From DATDYA01 sp035289165 (GTDB lineage: Bacteria > Patescibacteriota > Patescibacteriia > Magasanikbacterales > GWA2-37-8), in the NCBI GenBank assembly GCA_035289165.1, contig DATDYA010000008.1, positions 1 to 64,000 on the forward strand: a stretch of DNA of 64,000 bases, given 5' to 3'. Below the pieces are notes generated by a model. It was given only the letters and a program-made list of their open reading frames with translations, was not told the DNA's origin and ran no database searches. The position numbers were made by a program, and so were the translations under genes. This document shows positions 8,250 through 17,610 of the stretch, one piece after another; within the stretch, counting starts at the first letter, position 1, and each line of letters starts with the position of its first letter.

Positions 8250-9812
8250 ATGCCAGTCGTAGAGTGGGGTCATGATTTCGAACCTTATGAACAGGCGTCG
8301 GATTTTGAATTATTTAGGAAAACACCCAGTGAGCTTGCTCAAAAATTGAAGCAATTAGCCGATCGGGGCGAAGCAAGAGATTACCTAAGGCGAGCTTTTT
8401 TAGATCCGCGTAATATTGCGACGGTTAGCTATTATGAAAAATGGATGGTAAAGAAGGTTCAAGATATCATCGAAGAATTGGTTAAGGAAAAGGAGGAGGA
8501 ATCTTGGGCACAGGGCGAACTGCCCGCCGGGTTAGCCGAAAGATATTCTGAAGAAGAACTAAAGCAATTACTTTCTAGTTTGTTTTTTGTTCAACCTACC
8601 CAAGGCTGCGCCCACGCTTGTCCATTTTGCGCTTGGGATGCCCCTAAGGGAGTGAGGAGCACCATACCGTTTAATCAGTTTGCTAAACTAATGGAAAAGT
8701 ACGGCGATGTTTTTAAAGATAATTGTATTGACTTGCACTTTGCTTCTGAGCCAGGTGATTATAAATACACGGATCCCGTAAGTGGTAAGGAGTATGATTA
8801 TTCTGATTTACTATCCGTAGCCAAGAATTTTTTGAGCGGGACGGTCAATTCTTTTCTAACACGACGATCAGATGATGAATGGCTCGAATATGTTGTCAAA
8901 GAAGGCGGTTTAAGAAGCCTGGATAACGCTACAAATCGTCGATTACAAAAACAAAAAACAAATGGGCGGGGCAGAGGTTTCAAAGGTGTTAAACATCACG
9001 CTGAAGGTGGGGACGAGAGGTTGCATACGCCAGGTATTGGTTTGAGTATTAAAAAAACAAGGAATTTAGTCGGTAAAGAGCGGGGTATTTATACACGAAA
9101 ACCAGGTAGCATACTCACACCACGAGGTTATCTACATATTTTCCCCGGCGAGATACAAGATGTTTCACCGCAAGGACTAGTGGCTGTAGCAGTTGGGGAG
9201 TTGCACAGAATCGAAGAGGCCTATGAAAAATTAAAGCCGGGGGTCAAATTACAAGACGTAATGAGTGGTTTCGCAATTTATAAAATGTTTGACTTAAAAC
9301 TCCTTCCCGATTTTAAACACGCTTTTGTAGCCTATACCGGGAACAGTAGTGACACCGGAATGGTTGTAGTATATAGCCCGACCACTTATGAGATTACCGA
9401 GACGCATCCCTTTAAAATGACGTTAGATGAGTACAAAAAGAATTATCAATTATTGAAAAATAAATACTTTGAAGGCTATATGAAAGAGCCGATTTGGCCT
9501 GGAAAATATGAAGAAATTTTACCCGACATGGATTATAACCTGGCGATAGTCAAGCGGTTTTCTGACTTGTCAACAGATATGGGCTGGCTGACAATCGTTC
9601 AGAAGTATGTTCGCGAAAAAACTCAAGAGGTACACAGTATCATATTTTACAGGTTAAATCATGTGTTTAAAGCATATTTATTAACTGTTAAACCCAGTTT
9701 TACTAGTGATGTTATTGATTTGAATTGGCTGGAAAGGCAATTTTTAATCTTTTTGGGGTCGGACCAATTTAAAAAGATAGAAAAAGAAGGCTTTGTTCGA
9801 AAAAACTCTTAA
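8250..9812 (+). CDS. Radical SAM domain protein of unknown function
   Basis: This is a 520-residue protein whose cysteines C120, C124 and C127 (GCAHACPFCAW, CX3CX2C) match the radical SAM [4Fe-4S] ligand motif. LHFASEPGDYKY downstream could correspond to the SAM-contacting GGE-type strand. After about residue 230 the sequence matches nothing I know; it contains basic, low-complexity patches (RLQKQKTNGRGRGFKG) and a C-terminal half rich in aromatic residues. No signal peptide or membrane helix is seen. It is transcribed alone from its own promoter. The substrate cannot be inferred. Confidence 0.6.
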   Translation: MPVVEWGHDFEPYEQASDFELFRKTPSELAQKLKQLADRGEARDYLRRAFLDPRNIATVSYYEKWMVKKVQDIIEELVKEKEEESWAQGELPAGLAERYSEEELKQLLSSLFFVQPTQGCAHACPFCAWDAPKGVRSTIPFNQFAKLMEKYGDVFKDNCIDLHFASEPGDYKYTDPVSGKEYDYSDLLSVAKNFLSGTVNSFLTRRSDDEWLEYVVKEGGLRSLDNATNRRLQKQKTNGRGRGFKGVKHHAEGGDERLHTPGIGLSIKKTRNLVGKERGIYTRKPGSILTPRGYLHIFPGEIQDVSPQGLVAVAVGELHRIEEAYEKLKPGVKLQDVMSGFAIYKMFDLKLLPDFKHAFVAYTGNSSDTGMVVVYSPTTYEITETHPFKMTLDEYKKNYQLLKNKYFEGYMKEPIWPGKYEEILPDMDYNLAIVKRFSDLSTDMGWLTIVQKYVREKTQEVHSIIFYRLNHVFKAYLLTVKPSFTSDVIDLNWLERQFLIFLGSDQFKKIEKEGFVRKNS

Positions 9813-9832
9813 ACTTATCCACTGTTTTCCGG

Positions 9833-9861
9833 TTGACAAACCTCTTGGTTTTTAGTACTAT
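9833..9861 (+). promoter_or_regulatory. Promoter of rpoB-rpoC
   Basis: A perfect TTGACA (9833-9838), a 17-base spacer and TACTAT (9856-9861). The predicted start near 9868 leaves a leader of about 255 nt before rpoB. Confidence 0.8.
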
Positions 9862-9867
9862 TCTAGT

Positions 9868-10124
9868 ACTTTGAAAACCAAGGCGTAAACAACCATTTTT
9901 TGGCTAGTTATAGCTAAAAGTCCGGTTGCGTCCAACCTCGCTTAGTGCAAGGTTTTACAAACATCGAGAATAAATAGATGCGTACCTTGCTTTTTTTGGC
10001 TAATCTTTAAGTAAAACTAATAAGCCCCATACCCAAGCGGCCTTTTTTGGTTTGTGGCTTTTGCCGGCTTTTTTAAAAAAATTAACTATTTTTTAAACTA
10101 TTAACCTCTTAAAACGCACGTTTT
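9868..10124 (+). promoter_or_regulatory. Long structured leader of rpoB with two terminator-like hairpins
   Basis: Successive pairings overlap and exclude each other: a hairpin near 9897-9918; GGTTG (9924-9928) with CAACC (9933-9937); AACCT (9934-9938) with AGGTT (9950-9954); and GCAAGGT (9947-9953) with ACCTTGC (9984-9990), the last followed by seven T (9991-9997). A second stem with T-run spans about 10035-10074. A short hairpin (AAAACG/CGTTTT) lies just before the ATG. This is the layout of an attenuator; the ligand or sensing protein is unknown. The ribosomal-protein genes that usually precede rpoB are absent. Confidence 0.55.
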
Positions 10125-13100
10125 ATGTCCATTTACAAGCACAAGCCGGTCTCAACCGACGCCCGCCGTTTCTTCACCGGCCGAGACAACGTTATGCCGT
10201 TGCCTGACTTGATTGAGCTCCAAAAGAACTCCTATGGTTGGTTCTTGAAGTTCGGGGTCAAAGAACTTTTTGAAGAAGTTTCCCCAATTACCGACTTCAC
10301 CGGCCGCGATCTAGAACTTTATCTTGAAGATTACTATTTGGACGAACCACGTTTTGACGAAGTTGTTTGCCGTACTCGTAATATTACTTTCGAAGCCCCG
10401 CTTCGTATTACCGCTCGTTTGGTCAACAAGCGAACCGGTCAGTCTAAATCTCAAGAAATCTATTTGGGTGAAATCCCGGTTATGACCAACCGGGGTACTT
10501 TTATTGTTAACGGTATTGAGCGTGTTGTTGTATCTCAGCTTATTCGTAGTGCTGGTGCTTTCTTCACCGCCGAAAACGTTCGTGGTCGTCGTTACTATGG
10601 TGCCAAGATCATCCCGAATCGTGGAGCCTGGATCGAAATCGAAACGGACATGAATAACGTTTTGTGGGTAAAAGTAGATCGCAAAAGAAAAGTGGCTGCT
10701 ACCTCTATCCTCCGTGCCTTTGGCTATGAGGGCGATGAAGAAATTAAAAAAATGTTTGAAGACGTTAATACCAATCCTCACGTGGATTATGTTGACGCCA
10801 CAATTAAAAAAGATTTGGCCAAGAGCCGCGACGAAGGTTTAATCGAGGTCTACAAGAGAATTCGTCCCGGGGATCTTGCGACAGCTGACAACGCCAAGAG
10901 TTTGATCGAAGCCATGTTCTTCAATTTCGAACGTTATGACCTTGGTCGTGTTGGTGTCTACAAATTCAACACCAAATTTGACCTCGGTTACACTGAAGGA
11001 GATTTTGATCAAAAAGATAATCGAGTTTTAAGTCCAGAAAAATTATTACTTGTTTTAAAAGAAGTTGTCCGCTTGAACGTTACCCAAGAAGAACCAGATG
11101 ATGTTGATCATCTTGGCAACCGCCGCGTTCGTTCAGTCGGTGAACTAGTCCAGAACCGTTTCCGTATTGGTTTAGCTCGCATGGAACGTATCATTAAAGA
11201 TCGCATGAGTACTTATGACGTCGAGCAGTTAAGTCCTAATAAACTTATTAACGCCCGACCGGTGACGAGCGCGATCCGTGAATTCTTTATGAGTTCACAG
11301 TTGTCACAGTTCATGGACCAGACCAATCCTTTGTCTGAACTCGAACACAAACGCCGTTTGTCCGCTCTTGGCCCCGGTGGTTTGTCCCGCGACCGCGCCG
11401 GTTTCGAAGTGCGCGACGTGCACACGACACACTATGGTCGCATCTGTCCGATCGCTACCCCCGAAGGTCCAAACATTGGTTTGGTTAACCACCTAGCTAG
11501 TTATGCTCGGATCAACGAGTTTGGGTTTATCGAAACACCTTACCGTAAGATTTTGCGTGACGTAAACAACGACCCAAAACTTTTGGTTGGTGAAATTTTA
11601 CGCGGAGACATCGAGGGTATAAAAGATGGTGCCAAGATTACCGAAGAAGTGGCTAAGAAACTTGGTAAATCCACTTTAAAAACCATTCCGGTTAAACCCC
11701 GGATGACCAATGAAATTGTTTACTTAAATTCTTTTAAAGAAGAAAAAGTTATTACCGCCGCCGCTTCCACCAAGGTAGATCCGGATGGATATTTTGTTGA
11801 CGAAACAATCGCCGCTCGCGTTAACGGTAAGGCCGGTGTCGCTAAAAGTGAAGATTTAGAATATTTGGATGTTGCCCCTCACCAAATTGTAAGCATCGCG
11901 ACTGCTTGTATCCCTTTCCTCGAACATGATGACGCGACCCGCGCTCTCATGGGTACAAACATGCAACGTCAGGCCGTGCCGTGTATTAGTCCGGAACCAC
12001 CATTGGTGGGAACCGGTGTTGAACGTGAAGCCGCTCTGTATACTGGCCACATCGTTATCGCGGATTGCGACGGTGAAATCACTGAAGTCGATGGCAGTAA
12101 AATAGTTTTGACTGGCAAGAAAGGTGAAAAGTTTACTTACAATTTAAATAAGTTTATCCGCTCTAACTCTTCGACTTGTATCAACCAACACCCCAGTATT
12201 AATGTTGGCGACAAGATCAAGAAGGGACAGGTTTTGTCTGATGGTCCATCAGTCCGTGACGGTGAAATGGCTTTAGGCCGAAATGTTTTGGTCGGCTACA
12301 TGGTCTGGGATGGCTTCAATTACGAAGACGCGGTTGTCATTTCCGAGCGCGTTGTGCAGAGAGATGCTTACACCTCCATCCACATTGAAGATTATAAAAT
12401 AGATGTTCGTGAAACTAAACTGGGACCAGAAGTTGTGACTTCAGATATCCCGAATGTTAGTGAAGAAAAATTAAAAAATTTGGACAGTGAAGGGGTTGTC
12501 CGCATTGGCGCTGAAGTAAAATCCGGCGACATTTTAGTTGGTAAGATTACTCCTAAAGGTGAGACGGAATTAAGCGCGGAAGAAAGATTGCTCCGCGCCA
12601 TCTTTGGCGAGAAAGCTCGCGATGTGCGCGACTCCTCACTTTACTTAGAGCACGGTGAGCACGGAAAAGTAATCGGCATTCAGATTTTCTCGGCTGAAGC
12701 GGGTGACAAATTAGAACCCGGGGTTATTAAACAAGTTCAGGTCACGGTCGCGGATATGCGCAAGGTCCAAGTTGGTGACAAAATGTCTGGTCGCCATGGT
12801 AACAAAGGTGTTATCTCTAAAGTAGTGCCGGTCGCTGACATGCCGTTCTTAGAAGATGGTACTCCACTCGACATTATTTTGTCCCCACTCGGCGTTATCT
12901 CTCGTATGAACCTGGGTCAGCTTTTAGAAAACCATCTTGGTTTAGCCGCCAATGCTCTTGGTTACAAAGTAGCGACTCCGGTTTTGGATGGTATGAATGA
13001 AGAGCAGATTAAAACTGAATTAAAGAAAGCTGGTTTGCCAGATGGTGGCCAAGTCATCTTGTACGATGGACGTACTGGTGAGGCTTTCGACAATCCCGTC

Positions 13101-13550
13101 ACCATTGGTTACAACTACATGTTGAAGTTGAACCACATGGTTGAAGACAAGATTCACCAACGTTCCATCGGTCCCTACAGCTTGATCACCCAACAACCTT
13201 TGGGTGGTAAGGCGCAGTTTGGTGGCCAGAGGTTTGGTGAAATGGAAGTTTGGGCTTTGGAAGCCTATGGTGCCGCCCATACTTTGCAAGAAATGTTAAC
13301 CATTAAATCCGACGATGTCCCTGGCCGCTCCAAAGCCTACGAAGCGATCATTAAAGGTGAGCAAGTTAGCCGGGTAAACATTCCTGAATCATTTAACGTC
13401 TTGGTCCGCGAACTTAAAGGTCTGGGCCTCGATGTCGAGTTACTTAGCCGTAGTGAGTCTGGCCAGTATTTGCCAACGGAAGAAGTAAAAAGAGCCAAAG
13501 CCGAATCTGAAGAATCGGCTCCGGTGGAAGCACCGGTTCAAGCCGAGTAA
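10125..13550 (+). CDS. rpoB: DNA-directed RNA polymerase subunit beta
   Basis: The 1141-residue beta subunit shows the rifampicin-region sequence SQFMDQTNPLSELEHKRRLS and ALGPGGLSRDRAGFEVRDVH, the IATPEGPNIGLVNHLA motif, the GDKMSGRHGNKGV catalytic motif and the C-terminal GGKAQFGGQRFGEMEVWALE. Together with beta' it forms the active centre of RNA polymerase. The 3' end adds a short Glu/Ala-rich tail. The length is slightly below that of most free-living bacteria. The gene starts without a Shine-Dalgarno motif and is followed 26 bases later by rpoC. Confidence 0.98.
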   Translation: MSIYKHKPVSTDARRFFTGRDNVMPLPDLIELQKNSYGWFLKFGVKELFEEVSPITDFTGRDLELYLEDYYLDEPRFDEVVCRTRNITFEAPLRITARLVNKRTGQSKSQEIYLGEIPVMTNRGTFIVNGIERVVVSQLIRSAGAFFTAENVRGRRYYGAKIIPNRGAWIEIETDMNNVLWVKVDRKRKVAATSILRAFGYEGDEEIKKMFEDVNTNPHVDYVDATIKKDLAKSRDEGLIEVYKRIRPGDLATADNAKSLIEAMFFNFERYDLGRVGVYKFNTKFDLGYTEGDFDQKDNRVLSPEKLLLVLKEVVRLNVTQEEPDDVDHLGNRRVRSVGELVQNRFRIGLARMERIIKDRMSTYDVEQLSPNKLINARPVTSAIREFFMSSQLSQFMDQTNPLSELEHKRRLSALGPGGLSRDRAGFEVRDVHTTHYGRICPIATPEGPNIGLVNHLASYARINEFGFIETPYRKILRDVNNDPKLLVGEILRGDIEGIKDGAKITEEVAKKLGKSTLKTIPVKPRMTNEIVYLNSFKEEKVITAAASTKVDPDGYFVDETIAARVNGKAGVAKSEDLEYLDVAPHQIVSIATACIPFLEHDDATRALMGTNMQRQAVPCISPEPPLVGTGVEREAALYTGHIVIADCDGEITEVDGSKIVLTGKKGEKFTYNLNKFIRSNSSTCINQHPSINVGDKIKKGQVLSDGPSVRDGEMALGRNVLVGYMVWDGFNYEDAVVISERVVQRDAYTSIHIEDYKIDVRETKLGPEVVTSDIPNVSEEKLKNLDSEGVVRIGAEVKSGDILVGKITPKGETELSAEERLLRAIFGEKARDVRDSSLYLEHGEHGKVIGIQIFSAEAGDKLEPGVIKQVQVTVADMRKVQVGDKMSGRHGNKGVISKVVPVADMPFLEDGTPLDIILSPLGVISRMNLGQLLENHLGLAANALGYKVATPVLDGMNEEQIKTELKKAGLPDGGQVILYDGRTGEAFDNPVTIGYNYMLKLNHMVEDKIHQRSIGPYSLITQQPLGGKAQFGGQRFGEMEVWALEAYGAAHTLQEMLTIKSDDVPGRSKAYEAIIKGEQVSRVNIPESFNVLVRELKGLGLDVELLSRSESGQYLPTEEVKRAKAESEESAPVEAPVQAE

Positions 13551-13576
13551 CGGCTTTCACTCACCTAAAATAATAC

Positions 13577-16500
13577 ATGAATACTATGTCACGCGACTCA
13601 CTCCATTCCATTGACTTTGATGCCATCCGCTTAAAGCTGGCTTCACCAGAAGTCATTCGTAATTGGTCTTACGGTGAAGTAAACAAGCCGGAGACCATTA
13701 ACTACCGCACCCAGAAGCCAGAAAAAGGCGGGTTATTTGCCGAAGAAATATTTGGCCCAACCAAAGATTGGGAATGTTATTGCGGAAAATACAAGAAGAT
13801 TAGATATAAAGGAATTGTTTGCGACAAGTGTGGTGTCGAAGTTACCCATTCTCTGGTTCGTCGTGAACGCATGGGCCACATTGAACTCGCTGCTCCCGTA
13901 TCCCACATCTGGTTCTTACGCTCCGTTCCTTCTAAAGTTGGTTTGGTCTTAGATCTTTCGGCTCAAGCTTTGGAAAAAGTTATCTACTTTGCCTCATTCG
14001 TTATTACTCACGTTGACGAAGAAGGCCGCAAGGCTGCTTCCGATCAGTTGCGCCAGGAATACAAATCCAAACGCAAACAGATTGAACGCGAGTTAGAGCA
14101 GGCGATCCAAAAATTGAACGACGAAAAAGCTGGCAAAACTGCTTTGGACGCCGTTCAGCAAGAATCCGAAAGAAAAACCAAAGCTTTGGAAGCCGACTTT
14201 CAACAGGCTGACAAAGAATTAAAGGAAATTCAAGTCATGAAGATCGTTTCGGAAAATCGTTATCAGGAACTATCTTTACGCTATGGTCACTTGTTCGAAG
14301 CCTCAATCGGTGCTGAAGCCGTTCGCAATTTGTTAGAGCGCATTGATCTTGACGAAACCATTAAGCGTTTAACCGAAGAACAGCAAACTGCTAAGGGTGC
14401 GAAGCGTGAAAGAATCATCCGCCGCAAGAAACTTTTAAAGAGTTTGTTCATGACCGGCATTCGTCCCGAATGGATGATCATGTTAAACATCCCGGTTATC
14501 CCGCCAGACTTGCGTCCAATGGTAGCGCTCGATGGTGGTCGGTTTGCGACCAGCGACCTAAACGATTTGTATCGCCGGGTTATTAACCGCAACAACCGTT
14601 TAAGAAGGTTAAATGAGTTAGACGCCCCAGAAGTAATCTGCCGCAATGAAAAAAGAATGTTGCAAGAAGCAGTTGATGCTTTAATCGACAACAGCGCTCG
14701 TCATTCCAAGACTGTTACTGCCTCGACTGGCCAAAAGAGGCAGCTCCGTTCTTTGGCTGACATCCTAAAAGGTAAACAAGGCCGTTTCCGTCAGAACCTT
14801 TTGGGTAAACGCGTTGACTACTCTGGTCGTTCGGTAATCGTCGTTGGTCCAAACTTAAACATTGATCAATGTGGTTTACCAAAACGCATGGCCTTGGAAC
14901 TATTTAAACCGTTTATCATTAGCGAAATCATTAAACGCGAATTAGCGCACAATGTTAGGAGCGCTAGCCGATTCATTGAATCCGAGCGTGACGAGGTTTG
15001 GGACATTCTCGAAGAACTAACTAAAACTACTCGCGTTCTTTTGAACCGCGCGCCAACTTTGCATCGCTTGGGTATCCAAGCTTTTCATCCCCGTCTTATC
15101 GAAGGTAAAGCCATCCAGTTGCATCCTTTAGTTTGTACCGCTTTCAATGCTGACTTCGACGGTGACCAAATGGCCGTACACTTGCCTTTGACTTTGGAAG
15201 CCCGGGCCGAAGCCGACAATCTAATGGCCGCGGAAAAGAACCTGTTGAAGCCAGCCACCGGTCAACCGGTTATTACCCCTAAGCAAGACATTGCCCTCGG
15301 TTGTTTCTACCTAACTCATCACAAGACCGACGATACTGCTCCGATTAAAAAGTTCTTCTCTTCTCCCAAGGAAGCCATGTTGGCTTACAAGAGCCGGATC
15401 ATTACTTTGCACGAACGCATCAAGGTTCGTATTAGTGAAGGATTAGAAAAACACGGCAAAACCGAACCGTTCCTTTTGGAAACCTCGGTTGGCCGAACTA
15501 TTTTCAACGAAGTAGTTCCGGAGAAGTTGCCATATTACAATGAAACTATTAACGTTAAAAAACTAGCCCAGATTATCCGCCTATCTCTTGAAATTCATGA
15601 TCAGGAAGTGACTGCTCACTTTTTGGATGATTTAAAAAACATGGGCTACAAATATGTGACCAAGTCTGGTTATTCCCTTGGTATGAACAACTTCCCACGT
15701 ATTGACGAAAAGCCCGCTATTTTAAAAGCCAGCGATGCCCGGGTTCAAGAAGTGGAAGAACAATACCAAGAAGGTTTGTTAACCCAGGCCGAACGACGCG
15801 CGAAGATTTTGGAAATCTGGACTGAAGCTAAAGAAAAGATCTTGGCCAACAACCAAGCAACTTTGGATAAGAATGGTCCCGTCTTCGCCATGATCGATTC
15901 CGGTGCCCGTGGTACTTGGGGCCAGTTGGGTCAGGTTATTGGTATGAAAGGTTTGGTGGTGTCTCCATCTGGCGACATTATTGAATTGCCGGTTAAAGGT
16001 AACTTTAAAGAAGGCTTTGACGTCTTGGAATTCTTTATTTCTTCCCACGGTACCCGTAAAGGTTTGTCAGATACCGCTCTTCGTACCGCGAACGCTGGTT
16101 ACCTAACCCGTCGTTTGGTCGATGTCTCTCAAGATGTCGTTGTCCTTGAAGACGATTGTGGAGATGACATTGGTGAAATCTTTACCGAAGCCCAATCTAA
16201 AGAAATGGGTGAAAAACTTGCCGATCGTGTTTGGGGTCGGTATGTTTTAGCCGATGTTAAAGCGGGTAACAAAGTAATCCTAAAATCTGGCGGTGTCATT
16301 ACCGACCAGATTGCCCGTGAAATTGAATCTGCCGGTGTTACCACTGTCCATGTGCGTAGTGTTTTACAATGCCATTTACCAAAAGGCGTTTGCCGTAAGT
16401 GTTATGGCTTTGACTTGGCTCACAATGCGCCAGCGGAAATTGGTGTCGCGGTTGGTGTCATTGCCGCCCAGTCGATCGGTGAACCAGGTACCCAGTTAAC

Positions 16501-17461
16501 GCTTCGTACCTTCCATACCGGTGGTGTTATGGGTGGAGATATTACTCAAGGTTTACCTCGTGTCGAAGAATTGTTTGAATCTCGTGCTCCTAAACACCAA
16601 GCTGTCCTCGCTGAAGTAGAGGGTGCGGTTGAAATAGATGATGCGGACGGAAAAGTCATTACCTCCGCTTCTGGTAAGAAAATCTTTGAAGGTCGCCGTG
16701 GTCAGAAGATTATTCGTATCAAGTTCGAAGGGATGGAAGAAATGAAGTTGAAATTTACCGAGGGAGATGAAGTTGAAGTGAAAGATGGTGATACCGTTAA
16801 CAAAGATCAAGTTTTGGTGGTTCGTGGTGGTTCGGGTGAAGAAATCACTGCTAAATACAGCGGGACGGTAAAAATTACCAAGAACACTGTCACCTTAAGT
16901 TATGAAGGACCGAAAGTGCGTGAGTACATCGTACCATTGGGTTACAAACTGGTAGTTCAAGATGGTCATAAGGTAGAAAAAGGTGATCGTCTAACCGATG
17001 GCAGTATTAATCTCCAAGATCTCTTTGAACTAAAGGGCCGTCCGGCTGTTCAGAGGTATGTTTTGGAAGAAGTACAGAACATCTATTCTTCCCAAGGTCA
17101 GAAGGTTAACGACAAGCATGTTGAGATCATTATCCGCCAAATGTTCAGTCGTGTCTATGTCGAAGATGCTGGGGATACCGATTTATTACCCGGCGAAGTT
17201 GTAGAAAAAGCCCAGTTAGAAATCTCCAATCGCTTAGCGAAAAAAGATGGCGGTAAAACCGCCACTTGCCGCGAACTGTTGCTCGGTGTTTCTCGTGTCG
17301 CCTTGTCTACCCAGAGCTTCTTGTCTTCAGCTTCCTTCCAGGAAACTGCCAAGGTGCTTATTAACACCGCGATTACTGGTAAAATTGACTACCTTGAAGG
17401 CCTGAAAGAGAATGTTATTATCGGTCGTCTTATCCCGGCTGGGACCGGTTTTAAAGGTTAA
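13577..17461 (+). CDS. rpoC: DNA-directed RNA polymerase subunit beta'
   Basis: The 1294-residue beta' subunit has the N-terminal zinc-binding CYCGKYKK...CDKC, the catalytic NADFDGDQMAVHLPL, the bridge-helix region (DTALRTANAGYLTRRLVDV), the second zinc site (CHLPKGVCRKCYG) and the trigger-loop-adjacent QSIGEPGTQLTLRTFHTGG. It lies directly behind rpoB and is closed by an intrinsic terminator. Translation may start at the Met at 13577 or at the one at 13586. Confidence 0.98.
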   Translation: MNTMSRDSLHSIDFDAIRLKLASPEVIRNWSYGEVNKPETINYRTQKPEKGGLFAEEIFGPTKDWECYCGKYKKIRYKGIVCDKCGVEVTHSLVRRERMGHIELAAPVSHIWFLRSVPSKVGLVLDLSAQALEKVIYFASFVITHVDEEGRKAASDQLRQEYKSKRKQIERELEQAIQKLNDEKAGKTALDAVQQESERKTKALEADFQQADKELKEIQVMKIVSENRYQELSLRYGHLFEASIGAEAVRNLLERIDLDETIKRLTEEQQTAKGAKRERIIRRKKLLKSLFMTGIRPEWMIMLNIPVIPPDLRPMVALDGGRFATSDLNDLYRRVINRNNRLRRLNELDAPEVICRNEKRMLQEAVDALIDNSARHSKTVTASTGQKRQLRSLADILKGKQGRFRQNLLGKRVDYSGRSVIVVGPNLNIDQCGLPKRMALELFKPFIISEIIKRELAHNVRSASRFIESERDEVWDILEELTKTTRVLLNRAPTLHRLGIQAFHPRLIEGKAIQLHPLVCTAFNADFDGDQMAVHLPLTLEARAEADNLMAAEKNLLKPATGQPVITPKQDIALGCFYLTHHKTDDTAPIKKFFSSPKEAMLAYKSRIITLHERIKVRISEGLEKHGKTEPFLLETSVGRTIFNEVVPEKLPYYNETINVKKLAQIIRLSLEIHDQEVTAHFLDDLKNMGYKYVTKSGYSLGMNNFPRIDEKPAILKASDARVQEVEEQYQEGLLTQAERRAKILEIWTEAKEKILANNQATLDKNGPVFAMIDSGARGTWGQLGQVIGMKGLVVSPSGDIIELPVKGNFKEGFDVLEFFISSHGTRKGLSDTALRTANAGYLTRRLVDVSQDVVVLEDDCGDDIGEIFTEAQSKEMGEKLADRVWGRYVLADVKAGNKVILKSGGVITDQIAREIESAGVTTVHVRSVLQCHLPKGVCRKCYGFDLAHNAPAEIGVAVGVIAAQSIGEPGTQLTLRTFHTGGVMGGDITQGLPRVEELFESRAPKHQAVLAEVEGAVEIDDADGKVITSASGKKIFEGRRGQKIIRIKFEGMEEMKLKFTEGDEVEVKDGDTVNKDQVLVVRGGSGEEITAKYSGTVKITKNTVTLSYEGPKVREYIVPLGYKLVVQDGHKVEKGDRLTDGSINLQDLFELKGRPAVQRYVLEEVQNIYSSQGQKVNDKHVEIIIRQMFSRVYVEDAGDTDLLPGEVVEKAQLEISNRLAKKDGGKTATCRELLLGVSRVALSTQSFLSSASFQETAKVLINTAITGKIDYLEGLKENVIIGRLIPAGTGFKG

Positions 17462-17486
17462 GGTCTTTTAATTACATAGTAGTTTT

Positions 17487-17523
17487 AAAATGCCCTCGGT
17501 GAAAATTCACCCGGGGCATTTTT
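17487..17523 (+). terminator. Terminator of rpoB-rpoC operon
   Basis: AAAATGCCC (17487-17495) pairs with GGGCATTTT starting at 17514, with an inner GGTG/CACC pairing, and runs into T. Confidence 0.9.
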
Positions 17524-17556
17524 ATGTTCTTTTGTTACATATAAGATTTCTGGACC

Positions 17557-17585
17557 TTGCCGAACCTCAGTCGTTTTGTTAATAT
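17557..17585 (+). promoter_or_regulatory. Promoter of the 1260-residue fusion gene
   Basis: TTGCCG (17557-17562), a 17-base spacer and TAATAT (17580-17585), about 19 nt before the ATG. Confidence 0.55.
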
Positions 17586-17610
17586 ACTCGCATACGTTTT
17601 TAAGTAATTT

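Noticed and set aside
10311..10781. 156-residue antisense frame inside rpoB
   Set aside because: It is a mirror of conserved rpoB codons with no start signal or family features; similar shadows under rpoC, ftsK, rplA and others were dropped.
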